Of a stretch of DNA of 62,369 bases, positions 28,361 through 36,266 are shown in pieces. The DNA lies in the NCBI GenBank assembly GCA_910575255.1, contig CAJTEM010000029.1:1-62369 (forward strand), in the 5' to 3' direction. A program made the translations under genes and the position numbers. The number at the start of each line of letters is the position of its first letter. Positions within the stretch are counted from its first letter, which is position 1. Source of the DNA: Lachnospiraceae bacterium. Lineage in GTDB: Bacteria > Bacillota > Clostridia > Lachnospirales > Lachnospiraceae. The notes under the pieces were generated by a model that did not search any database, was not told the origin of the DNA, and saw nothing but the letters and a program-made list of their open reading frames with translations.

Positions 28361-28594
28361 TTACGCCTCTACACCCTTATCCTTCAGGTAATTCATAACA
28401 TCACCGACAGTCAGCAGATTCTGAAGATCATCAGAAGGAATCTCAATCGAGTACTCATCCTCCAGCGCCATCACCAGCTCAAACAGATCCAGAGAATCCG
28501 CACCCAAATCCTCCTTAAAGGAAGAAGACTCTGTAACGATCTCCTCCTCAACGCTCAGCTGCTCTGCAATAATCTCTTTCATTTTTTCTAACAT
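28361..28594 (-). CDS. acpP: Acyl carrier protein
   Basis: A 77-residue, very acidic four-helix carrier. The phosphopantetheine is attached at S34 in GADSLDLFELVM, the standard DSL motif. AAAAGGAGAAAAGATC precedes the ATG at 28594; an 11-codon upstream extension is not credible. It lies between fabH and fabK, as in many Firmicutes fab operons. Confidence 0.96.
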   Translation of the reverse strand: MLEKMKEIIAEQLSVEEEIVTESSSFKEDLGADSLDLFELVMALEDEYSIEIPSDDLQNLLTVGDVMNYLKDKGVEA

Positions 28595-28697
28595 GATCTT
28601 TTCTCCTTTTTGATATTTTTTTGGCAAGGCTGCCTATCCCATTATAGTTGCTTTTTTGATTTTTTTCTATATAAATTTTCTTATTTGATAAGAAAAT

Positions 28698-29660
28698 CTA
28701 CCATTCCAGCAAAGTGGCTCCCCAGGTAAGACCTGCTCCGAAACCGGATAATACAATTTTATCCCCAAAATTCAGTTTTCCTGACCGATTCAACTCGTCT
28801 AAAAGAACCGGAATCGTTGCCGCAGAGGTATTGCCATAACGCTCCATATTCATGGGAAACTTATCCATGGGCTGTTTCAGCCTCTTTGCCACCGACTCTA
28901 TAATCCGGTAATTTGCCTGATGAAGTACAAAATACTTCACCTCTTCCACAGCTGTCCCGGATTCCTTAAGCACCTGATCAATGCACTCCGGTACCCTCTT
29001 CACCGCAAACTTAAATACCTCCTGGCCATCCATATACAGATATCCGAGCTCCGGCGTCTTTCTGTTGAGCAGATTCCCGTTCGTGCGGGAGACACAGGAA
29101 AGCACTCTCCATTTCGTTCCGTCTGACCTCATCATGGTATGACATATTCCCGTATCCGATGCCTGAAGCACTGCTGCTCCCGCGCCGTCACCGAACAGCA
29201 CACAGGTGCCGCGATCCTTCCAGTCTATCAGCTTGCTTAAGCAATCCACCCCGATCACCAGACCGGTACGGTACATACCGGACTGAATGAATGCCTGCAT
29301 GGTGTTCATGGCAAACAGGAATCCGGAACAGGCGGCGCTGACATCAAAAGCCGATGCATTCACTGCCCCTATCTCTCCCTGCACCTCACAGGCCGCACTG
29401 GGAAAGCAATGGTCAGCGGAAGTCGTTCCCACTAAAATCAAATCGAGCTCCTCCGGATCGATCCCGGCACTCTCCAAAGCCCGCCTGGCTGCCTCGGTTG
29501 CCATGCCACAGGCGCTCTCTCCGACGGCGATCCGCCGCTGGCGGATCCCTGTCCTTCCGGCAATCCATTCATCACTGGTATCTACTACCTTTGCCAAATC
29601 ATCATTTGTCACAATCTGCGCCGGCATGTATGAGCCGGTCCCTATTATTCTGCTTGTCAT
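28698..29660 (-). CDS. fabH: 3-oxoacyl-ACP synthase III
   Basis: A 320-residue initiating condensing enzyme that joins an acyl-CoA primer to malonyl-ACP. The catalytic triad residues are C111 in SAACSGF, a histidine in VLHQANYRI and an asparagine in the YGNTSAATIP segment. Length is standard. It is the first gene of the fab operon, directly behind the promoter and FabT-like operator. An AT-rich 9-bp hairpin (28676-28684 with 28688-28696) follows its stop codon and might tune expression of downstream genes. Confidence 0.96.
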   Translation of the reverse strand: MTSRIIGTGSYMPAQIVTNDDLAKVVDTSDEWIAGRTGIRQRRIAVGESACGMATEAARRALESAGIDPEELDLILVGTTSADHCFPSAACEVQGEIGAVNASAFDVSAACSGFLFAMNTMQAFIQSGMYRTGLVIGVDCLSKLIDWKDRGTCVLFGDGAGAAVLQASDTGICHTMMRSDGTKWRVLSCVSRTNGNLLNRKTPELGYLYMDGQEVFKFAVKRVPECIDQVLKESGTAVEEVKYFVLHQANYRIIESVAKRLKQPMDKFPMNMERYGNTSAATIPVLLDELNRSGKLNFGDKIVLSGFGAGLTWGATLLEW

Positions 29661-29715
29661 AGTCGCTTCCCATAAACTTCAAAATTATTATTAAATTTAG
29701 TTTTAATCTCAAATG

Positions 29716-29730
29716 TTTTGATAATCAAAA
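29716..29730. promoter_or_regulatory. FabT-like operator of the fab operon
   Basis: TTTTGATAATCAAAA is a perfect odd-centred palindrome 12 bp downstream of the -10 box and about 55 bp before the fabH start. It resembles the FabT operator known from streptococci (core TTTGAT-ATCAAA). Binding of a MarR-family repressor here would block transcription. Confidence 0.68.
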
Positions 29731-29741
29731 TATTTATTCTT

Positions 29742-29770
29742 ATTCTATAAAAGAAAATCGGATTTGTCAA
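29742..29770 (-). promoter_or_regulatory. Strong sigma-A promoter of the fab operon
   Basis: On the minus strand a perfect TTGACA (29765-29770), a 17-bp spacer and TAGAAT (29742-29747). It is one of the best promoter matches in the window and lies directly upstream of the FabT-like palindrome and fabH. Confidence 0.85.
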
Positions 29771-29805
29771 GAGCTATTTCTCGACAAATCTCGGTAAACA
29801 CAATA

Positions 29806-29846
29806 TGTTAGTAACAGTTCAGATAACCCTTGAACTGTTACTAACA
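29806..29846. repeat. Small dyad repeat, copy 2
   Basis: Perfect 16-bp arms (29806-29821 with 29831-29846, TGTTAGTAACAGTTCA) around a 9-nt loop. The core is shared with the copy between accC and accDA. It covers the stop codon of the MalY/PatB gene and may end its transcript, though no T-run follows. Confidence 0.7.
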
Positions 29847-31022
29847 CTTTCTTTTCAGGCTGTTTACCGCATCTTTAAGCTGTCCTAATGCCTTTTCCAA
29901 TACACTTCTGGGGCAGGCTGCATTCAGTCGCATATATCCATTTAAGCTTCGTCCAAAGGTATTTCCTTCATTCAACCCCAGCTTTGCCTTTTCGATCATA
30001 AATTTTCTCAGGCTTTCATTGTCCATTCCCAACTTTCTGCAATCCAGCCATACCAGATAAGTGGCATCCGGCATATTCGGTTTGATCTCCGGGATATATT
30101 TCTCAAAATACTCTTTAATAAATGCAAAGTTGCCGGAAAGATATTCCAAAAGCTGTTCCAGCCATTCCTCTCCCTCGTTATAGGCAGCCTCCATGGCCAC
30201 AGAACTGAATGCATTATTTCGGTGAATATCCATATTCATCCAAAATCTGTCATACCTTTCCTTCATCTCCTGATTGGGAAAGATCGTTGTGGAGGCCTGA
30301 ATTCCTGCCAGGTTAAAGGTCTTGGTAGCAGACACGCAGGAAATAATCCTTGACTGGTTCTCCTCGGACAGGGAAGCTGTGGGGATATGCTTCTTTCCGT
30401 TAAAAATCAAATCCGAATGAATCTCGTCAGAGACTAACAGTACATCATTCTCTATGCAGATTCTTGCCATTCTCTCCAGCTCTTCCCTCTTCCAGACAAT
30501 TCCCAGGGGATTGTGAGGACTGCAGAGGAGAAAAATCTTTACCTCCTTGGCCTTTTTCTCAAAGTCATCAAAATCAATGGTCCAACATCCGTCCTTTTCC
30601 ACAATGGGATTTTCCACCACCTCACGTCCCCATGCCTCTGTCACATCATAGAATTCCGAATACACCGGTGTCTGAATCATCACCTTGTCATTTTCCTCAC
30701 TGAAAAGTTTTACGATTACTGACAGGGCAGGTACCACTCCCAGACTCCAGCTCATCAGAGAAGTATCCACATCCCAGTTATTTCTCCTCTTTTCCCAACT
30801 TCTTACAGCCTCAAAATAACTGTCCGGTCTGGATGTATAGCCCCAGATTCCTTCCTCTGCCTTTTGACGGCAGGCATCAATAATAGGCTGAGCTGTGCGA
30901 AAATCCATATCTGCCACCCACAAAGGAATCACGTCCTCTGTTCCAAACTTTTTCACCCGCTCATCATATTTTGCTGCTCTGTTCTTGCTGCGGTCGATTA
31001 CCTGATCAAAATCATACTTCAT
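29841..31022 (-). CDS. MalY/PatB-type PLP-dependent C-S lyase
   Basis: A 393-residue fold-type I aminotransferase-like enzyme of the MalY/PatB group; members cleave cystathionine and related C-S bonds. The PLP lysine is in SATKTFNLAG, the cofactor-contacting aspartate region is VLLVSDEIHSDL, and the N-terminus shows PLWVADMDF, all typical. I start at 31022 behind AGGGAGAG; the frame is open 28 codons upstream. A sigma-54 promoter lies 80 bp upstream, with an enhancer-like dyad and an activator gene behind it, so expression is probably conditional. It could alternatively act on other amino-acid thioethers; the substrate is not visible. Confidence 0.88.
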   Translation of the reverse strand: MKYDFDQVIDRSKNRAAKYDERVKKFGTEDVIPLWVADMDFRTAQPIIDACRQKAEEGIWGYTSRPDSYFEAVRSWEKRRNNWDVDTSLMSWSLGVVPALSVIVKLFSEENDKVMIQTPVYSEFYDVTEAWGREVVENPIVEKDGCWTIDFDDFEKKAKEVKIFLLCSPHNPLGIVWKREELERMARICIENDVLLVSDEIHSDLIFNGKKHIPTASLSEENQSRIISCVSATKTFNLAGIQASTTIFPNQEMKERYDRFWMNMDIHRNNAFSSVAMEAAYNEGEEWLEQLLEYLSGNFAFIKEYFEKYIPEIKPNMPDATYLVWLDCRKLGMDNESLRKFMIEKAKLGLNEGNTFGRSLNGYMRLNAACPRSVLEKALGQLKDAVNSLKRKC

Positions 31023-31100
31023 ATCCGCACTCTCCCTTTCCTTTTTTATTTTCCTGCTTTGGCATCTATTATCTCTTTTTGCCTTATGTCTTCTTATACC

Positions 31101-31115
31101 GCACAAACCGTGCCA
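31101..31115 (-). promoter_or_regulatory. Sigma-54 promoter of the MalY/PatB gene
   Basis: The minus strand reads TGGCACGGTTTGTGC: the -24 element TGGCAC is perfect, the -12 element is GTGC against consensus TTGC, and GG-to-GC spacing is exactly the required 12 positions. It would start transcription near 31090. Sigma-54 itself (rpoN) is outside the window. Confidence 0.8.
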
Positions 31116-31290
31116 AAATTCTCCTTCAATCTCAAATTTTTATTTTTTTGCAGATTATCTGCTCTTTTTTACTGTTTCAAAGGGAATCAAAAAGAATTCA
31201 AAGAGGTTGCAAAGGAATTTCAAGGGAATCTTGCTGGATAAAACAGAATTTTTTATCCATTTTCACCAACCACAAAGCAAAACTCAAATA

Positions 31291-31355
31291 AATTGGTTAA
31301 TATAGAACCGACCAATTAACCAATATTTAAAATCAAATTGGTTAATTGGTCGGTT
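31291..31355. promoter_or_regulatory. Probable enhancer (UAS) for the sigma-54 activator
   Basis: Perfect 19-bp arms (31306-31324 with 31337-31355) built from ATTGGTTAATTGGT, with a third half-site AATTGGTTAAT at 31291-31301. It lies 175-255 bp upstream of the sigma-54 promoter, the usual distance for an activator-binding site. A T-run after the right arm makes it look like a plus-strand terminator, but no plus-strand gene precedes it. Confidence 0.62.
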
Positions 31356-31377
31356 TTTTTGATTATCGTTTTTTAGG

Positions 31378-31425
31378 TCATTGGCTTTTTTGCTCATTGG
31401 CTTTTTTGCTCATTGGCTTTTTGGG
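31378..31425. repeat. Three tandem 16-bp repeats at the activator 3' end
   Basis: TCATTGGCTTTTTTGC occurs at 31378 and 31394 and, with a changed end, at 31410. The unit is not a multiple of three, so each copy is read in a different frame and gives the Lys-rich tail of the activator ([10 protein letters not shown]). Confidence 0.75.
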
Positions 31426-32499
31426 ATATCCGCTTTTTTGCCGTCTCTCCCACAGCTCTCTTCCTGCTGGCATCAGCCTGCTCCCTCCTCTGCCTCTTCC
31501 CACAGAAACCAGACCTTCTCTGGCCATATCGGTTAAAATATCCCTCACTTCCTTCTGGGATACCGGAAGATACCGCTCTCTTGCCTCAGCCAGAATCCGC
31601 TCTCTTCCAATTGACATGTGTTTAACTGACGCCTGATAGAGCTGATCCAGAACAAACCAATAGGACTCCGTTTCTTCCTTTATCTTTGTCTTCTTTTCTG
31701 TCTCTGCCCATGTTTTCCTCTCTGTAACCGGCCGGATTCCCACAGAATAATTCCGGAAAACCGTGGGAGGAAGTTCATCCATTGTGATCCTCTCCTGTCC
31801 TGTGTAAACAAAATATTCCACTACATTTCTCAGTTCCCGTATATTCCCCGGCCAGGAATAATCCCTGAGAAAATTTCTCACGCTCTCGGTCAATACAAAG
31901 TCCCCTCCCAGCTCCTTTTTCATACTTTCAATAATCAGAAACATATCCTCCCCCCTTTCCGCCAAAGTGAGAAGCATGATGGGCAGCGTATTCAGACGAT
32001 AGTACAGATCTCTGCGGAAGCTTCCCTCCTTCACTTTTTCCTCCAGAGATTCATTCGTTGCCGCTACGATCCGCACATCAATCTTAATTACCCGGTTACC
32101 TCCCACTCTCATAATTTCTCTTTCCTGAAGAACCCGAAGAAGCTTGATCTGAAGAGACTGACTCATTCCCTCCACCTCATCTAAAAATAAAGTTCCCTTA
32201 TGAGAAAATTCAAAAAGCCCGGGACGTCCTCCCTTTTTTGCCCCGGTAAATGCTCCCTCCTCATATCCAAACAACTCGCTTTCCAAAAGATTTTCCGGCA
32301 CTGCCGCAACATTAATGGCAACAAACGGTCCATCCTTTCTTTTTGATTCCCGATGAACTGCGTGGGCAAACAATTCTTTTCCCGTTCCCGTCTCCCCGAT
32401 CAAGAGGACAGGACTTTCGCTGACAGCCATACGTTTCAGGACAGACTTTGTTTTTCTTATTGCCTCTGATTCCCCAATTACATCATCAAAATTAGACAT
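31378..32499 (-). CDS. Sigma-54-dependent transcriptional activator without sensor domain
   Basis: A 373-residue enhancer-binding protein. The AAA+ domain starts almost at residue 1: Walker A GETGTGKE (35-42), the sigma-54 contact loop GAFTGA (82-87) and Walker B LFLDEV (104-109) are intact, followed by RRDLYYRLN and [10 protein letters not shown]. The C-terminal part is a winged-helix-like domain ([26 protein letters not shown]) instead of the usual Fis helix-turn-helix. No N-terminal PAS or GAF sensor exists, and no ribosome binding site precedes the ATG; a palindromic repeat begins 45 bp upstream. It may be N-terminally truncated. The adjacent sigma-54 promoter is the obvious target. Confidence 0.85.
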   Translation of the reverse strand: MSNFDDVIGESEAIRKTKSVLKRMAVSESPVLLIGETGTGKELFAHAVHRESKRKDGPFVAINVAAVPENLLESELFGYEEGAFTGAKKGGRPGLFEFSHKGTLFLDEVEGMSQSLQIKLLRVLQEREIMRVGGNRVIKIDVRIVAATNESLEEKVKEGSFRRDLYYRLNTLPIMLLTLAERGEDMFLIIESMKKELGGDFVLTESVRNFLRDYSWPGNIRELRNVVEYFVYTGQERITMDELPPTVFRNYSVGIRPVTERKTWAETEKKTKIKEETESYWFVLDQLYQASVKHMSIGRERILAEARERYLPVSQKEVRDILTDMAREGLVSVGRGRGGSRLMPAGRELWERRQKSGYPKKPMSKKANEQKSQ

Positions 32500-32543
32500 T
32501 ATGATAGAAAAAGATCAGATGGCGTAAATAATCTGAGAGGTAC

Positions 32544-32785
32544 GCCAAGGAGAAGGAGAGAGTCGCCGCAGGGAATGGTCTGCTACTTTTTTCAGTTTCG
32601 AGATTAAGAATTCCTAAAATCCCTGAATTTTGCTAAAAGCGAAACGAAAATTCACAAACTCGCTTCGCTCAGACAGTGTGAATTTTCGTTTCAACGCAAA
32701 ATTCAGAGATTTAAGGACTTCTAAATCTCTGCAAAGTCAAAAGTAGCAGACCATTCCCTGCGGCGACTCTCTCCTTCTCCTTGGC
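32544..32785. repeat. Palindromic repeat A (complete)
   Basis: Outer arms 32544-32590 and 32739-32785 are perfectly complementary over 47 bp. Inside are a weaker second stem (CCTGAATTTTGC with GCAAAATTCAG) and a perfect inner 16-bp stem (32641-32656 with 32677-32692) closed by the loop AACTCGCTTCGCTCAGACAG. GGTACGCC marks the left border. With repeat F it fills the gap between the activator and the EAL gene. Confidence 0.93.
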
Positions 32786-32856
32786 TGCGTTTCTCGTTTT
32801 CTCAATTTATTATTAAATTTTCATGAGTTATTTTCTTTGAAACAGGCAGGATACCA

Positions 32857-33056
32857 GCTCTGGAAAAAGGGTTCCCCGGATTGCGTTTGCAGGATGTCTG
32901 GAAACTCTTAGCTCGCAGGAATCTGCGTCAGTGTCAAAAATACAACTGTCTGAGCGAAGCGAGTTCTGTATTTTTGACACTGCTTTTAGCAGATTTCTGC
33001 AAGCTTAGAGTTTCTGCATCCGAAACCCGCAATCCGGGGAACCCTTTTTCCAGAGC
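32857..33056. repeat. Palindromic repeat F (complete, other subtype)
   Basis: Outer arms 32857-32885 and 33028-33056 are perfect over 29 bp; a weaker middle stem follows, and an inner perfect 16-bp stem (32929-32944 with 32967-32982) closes on CTGTCTGAGCGAAGCGAG, the reverse complement of the loop in repeats A, B and E. It ends at the border motif GCGTACC next to the EAL gene stop. Confidence 0.92.
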
Positions 33057-33069
33057 GTACCTTTCTGAA

Positions 33070-34374
33070 CTAAATCCAACGCAGCCCCCTCTTTTCCTCC
33101 AAAAACTGAATCAGTTCTTTCTCTGGCATCGGCCTGGCAAAATAGTATCCCTGAATCCGATCCAGTCTCCTCTCCTGGGCGGTCTTTGCCTGCTGCTCTG
33201 TCTCCACTCCCTCGGCAACTACCACACAATCATTCTCATGCATAATATCAGCCAGAAGTCCGATCGTCCTCAGACCCTTATCACTGCTGTTCATCGTCTT
33301 TACCAGTGACTGATCAAACTTAATCACCTCAAAGGGCAGAGAAAGCATACTGGAAATATTGGAATAACCTGTGCCAAAATCATCCAGATAGAAATGGATT
33401 CCCTTCCGAGACAGATATTCCATCACTTTCTTTACCTTCTCAAAATCCTCTGTAATAATACGCTCTGTGATCTCAATCCGCAGACGTCCTCCATCCGTAT
33501 GGTAGTTCTCCAGATGTTCTTCAATCCGCCTGACAAAACCGGGATTTAATATCTGCTTTCCTGTCATGTTGACCGAAACGGCAGATAACGGCAGATCCGG
33601 ATAATGGCCAAGAAATTCACACACCTTCTCCAGTACAATCCAGCTGATATCATCGATCAGCCCGTTAATCTCTGCCATGGGAATAAATTCTCCCGGAGAA
33701 ATAAAAGAACCATCCCTCCCAAACAGCCGAATCAGAGACTCCGCTGAATCAAATCTTTCCTTCTGGCAATCATAGATCGGCTGGTAATACATCTGAAACG
33801 TCTTATTTTCAATGGCATATCTTACCTCCTCCAGCACATACCTCTTGCGCTGCATATCGGCATTGATAGCCTCATCGAAAAATATTACATTGTCCTCCTC
33901 GTGAGAAGGAACCATAGAAATCGTATAATTAATCTTATCGAGAAGATCATTCTCTGTATCTCTTGGATCAAGAAACAGATGGAGCAGACAGGCACTCGAG
34001 AGAATCGCATACTCTTTCTCCCTGTAGCTTACTCTCCAATCCTTCTGAAAACGTTTATGAATGCCCTCGACAAACTCTTCTGCCTTGTGCTGAGTACATT
34101 CTCCTCCCATCAGCACCAGGCGCGAATTCCCTATCCGGTATGCTGTATATTCTTCATCCAGTTCCTTCAGATATTCAGAAATAACCCGAATCAGCTGATC
34201 TCCTACCTGTACTCCGTATCTACGGTTAATATGTGCCAGATGAGACAATTGAACTACAATAATATGAACATGTGCATCTAATTCTATATGATATCTTACA
34301 TCCTGAAAAAATGCACTTCGGTCTCCCAGACCTGTCATGGAATCATAATTGTAACAGGAAGATACATTGTTCAT
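33070..34374 (-). CDS. EAL-domain c-di-GMP phosphodiesterase with degenerate GGDEF
   Basis: A 434-residue cytoplasmic protein. The first 160 residues resemble a GGDEF domain (YDSMTGLGDRSAFF) but the GGDEF motif is replaced by a sequence around NSRLVLMGG, so no cyclase activity is expected. The EAL domain (from about residue 185) keeps MYYQPIYD, ESLIR in the EAL position, SVNMTGKQ, DDFGTGYS around residue 330 and VAEGVETEQQ, which are the metal and catalytic sites. It should therefore hydrolyse c-di-GMP. No membrane segments or sensor domain are seen. The GGDEF remnant may bind GTP as a regulator. Confidence 0.9.
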   Translation of the reverse strand: MNNVSSCYNYDSMTGLGDRSAFFQDVRYHIELDAHVHIIVVQLSHLAHINRRYGVQVGDQLIRVISEYLKELDEEYTAYRIGNSRLVLMGGECTQHKAEEFVEGIHKRFQKDWRVSYREKEYAILSSACLLHLFLDPRDTENDLLDKINYTISMVPSHEEDNVIFFDEAINADMQRKRYVLEEVRYAIENKTFQMYYQPIYDCQKERFDSAESLIRLFGRDGSFISPGEFIPMAEINGLIDDISWIVLEKVCEFLGHYPDLPLSAVSVNMTGKQILNPGFVRRIEEHLENYHTDGGRLRIEITERIITEDFEKVKKVMEYLSRKGIHFYLDDFGTGYSNISSMLSLPFEVIKFDQSLVKTMNSSDKGLRTIGLLADIMHENDCVVVAEGVETEQQAKTAQERRLDRIQGYYFARPMPEKELIQFLEEKRGLRWI

Positions 34375-34542
34375 TACACTCTCTCCGATTCTCTATATAT
34401 TTACTCCATACCTCGCCTCGTACTCTGCCCTTTTGCCATTATCTGCCTTACTTATACTGGAGTCTTCTTCTTTTTATCATATTACAAGCCATGAAAAATG
34501 TCAATTTTCTCCTGGATTGAAAAGCCTGCAGTAAATTTCCGG

Positions 34543-36252
34543 TTACTGCTCACTCAGAAACAACTTCACTTTCTCTTCAATTACAGAGCTGATATACCCT
34601 TTCCATGAAGGAGCATCGAATAAGTCTCTTTTTTCTTCGCACTTTTCAAGCAATTCCTGTAACCTGTCCGGTGTAGTCCTTTCCGCTTTAAACATTGCCA
34701 CAAAGAATTTGCGAAATTGCTCCAGAGTCAACGGTACAATATCCAGTCTCTGCTTTCGATCGTTCTTTGCATACCAGATACCATGTCTAAAGGTCTCCGC
34801 GGTATTGGTATCGATTTTAATCGCAATAAACATGCCGTATACAGGCTTATCATATTTCAAAACCGCATCCGAAACATGGCGTCTGACCGGCTCCCCCTCC
34901 ATGGCCTCCTGTTTGGATGACGTAGACATCGTCACTTCCGTTAATATGACAAAATCCTCATATTCCCAATACAAATCACCCTTTCCTCCACCAGCAGCCG
35001 AAACCGGGAAAAAATCAGAATCCAATCGGAAGCCTCGCACCTCATATGGTTGATTCACTATTTGACCCATTGCAAGAGCTGCCCTCCATAATACCCATTC
35101 GAGATATGCCGGGGTTTCCTCTTTTGGAATCTCAATCGCATTGTCATCATCGTAAACGATCTTCCCGCCGCCTTTGATAAGGAGAGACATATAATCTGCT
35201 ATTTCCCTCCACTGATTGCACTGTTCCTTTGCATAGGAAATCTCATCTGTCTGAGCCAATATATTTTCCAATCGCTGCCTGGCAATATTAATTTCTGTAG
35301 AATTCGTTAACGGAAGGTCAGAAATATGAAATACAATATGCCGCTCCCTCATCCGCTTCATCAGATCATCCAATAATATTTTCGCAGTATCTTTATCATC
35401 GGTTGGAAGCGGTGCACCATTACATAGCTTTTGATATTCTCTTATGATGGGTTCTTCATTTGCAGTCGACTTCGCAAGCTTTTCTGCCAGAATATGCTTG
35501 GAAGGAACAATAATAAGCCCCCTTCCTTTTCGCTGAAACACTCCTGAAATCCGGAGATATCTCATATTCATATCACTGTAGTCTAAAAAATTATCCCGTT
35601 TTTTCTGATAATTTCTGCTTCTTTTCGCAATCTCTTCCTTATCAAAAGAGCGCTTTGCCGATGCAAGCGCTCTTCGGCTTCTTAAGTCAAGGATATTGTC
35701 AACCACTTCTTTCAGCCCATATCCAGGATTGGTTGTATGTCCCCATAAAGCAAATTCAATCCGACTAAGCTCAGAACTTCCTGTTCTCTTTTCTAATTCC
35801 AACATAATTGCCAGAAGCCATCTTAACGGCGAAAAATAGCCTTTCTTATCTGGCATCGGAAACTGTTCCACACTCATGGCACGCAAATAGCATTCCTGTA
35901 CTGCCGGATAGGTATCTGCTTTTAAAAATGCTTTTCCAAACGGTGTCAAATCATCAAGCTTTCCTAATTCTTCCTGTCTCCCGTCCGTTTTACTGATTCG
36001 CGGATAAATAAAACCATTTTTTGCAAACATCAGTCTCCATTTTCGGGCATGACTCCCTGATTCGTCTTTTCCACTCTTATTTTGAATAATCCCCTTTTCA
36101 TTGAGCAAATTCATAAAGCCGATCTCATTATCCCTGCCATGAAGCTTTCCCACAAATGAAGAATTAGCAAAAACACAAAAGCCTTCCTGAATGCGATTCG
36201 GGTTCCTTAAACCAGTATTGCCTACCAGCCAGATATCAATTTGTTCATCCAT
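34543..36252 (-). CDS. AlwI-type type IIS restriction endonuclease
   Basis: A 569-residue enzyme matching the AlwI family, which recognises the asymmetric site GGATC and cuts outside it. The likely nuclease centre is near residue 420, where GGGKGDLYWEYEDFVILTEVTM supplies the acidic residues, followed by the conserved EGEPVRRHV. The N-terminal two thirds probably read the DNA. The fused methyltransferase lies 14 bp upstream in the same direction, giving a complete restriction-modification pair. The GGATC specificity is inferred from the family, not proved by sequence. Confidence 0.85.
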   Translation of the reverse strand: MDEQIDIWLVGNTGLRNPNRIQEGFCVFANSSFVGKLHGRDNEIGFMNLLNEKGIIQNKSGKDESGSHARKWRLMFAKNGFIYPRISKTDGRQEELGKLDDLTPFGKAFLKADTYPAVQECYLRAMSVEQFPMPDKKGYFSPLRWLLAIMLELEKRTGSSELSRIEFALWGHTTNPGYGLKEVVDNILDLRSRRALASAKRSFDKEEIAKRSRNYQKKRDNFLDYSDMNMRYLRISGVFQRKGRGLIIVPSKHILAEKLAKSTANEEPIIREYQKLCNGAPLPTDDKDTAKILLDDLMKRMRERHIVFHISDLPLTNSTEINIARQRLENILAQTDEISYAKEQCNQWREIADYMSLLIKGGGKIVYDDDNAIEIPKEETPAYLEWVLWRAALAMGQIVNQPYEVRGFRLDSDFFPVSAAGGGKGDLYWEYEDFVILTEVTMSTSSKQEAMEGEPVRRHVSDAVLKYDKPVYGMFIAIKIDTNTAETFRHGIWYAKNDRKQRLDIVPLTLEQFRKFFVAMFKAERTTPDRLQELLEKCEEKRDLFDAPSWKGYISSVIEEKVKLFLSEQ

Positions 36253-36266
36253 CCGATTACCTCATA

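Noticed and set aside
28676-28696. Second FabT operator between fabH and acpP
   Set aside because: The hairpin TTTTCTTAT-TTG-ATAAGAAAA contains TTATCAAA on one strand but does not form the TTTGAT-ATCAAA palindrome, so I treat it as an AT-rich stem-loop.
31306-31360. Plus-strand intrinsic terminator (19-bp stem plus T-run)
   Set aside because: No plus-strand gene or promoter precedes it, both neighbours are on the minus strand, and its place fits an enhancer for the sigma-54 promoter. A small plus-strand RNA cannot be excluded.
32544-33056. CRISPR array
   Set aside because: The repeats here are inverted and nested with no regular direct repeats or spacers, and no cas gene is in the window.
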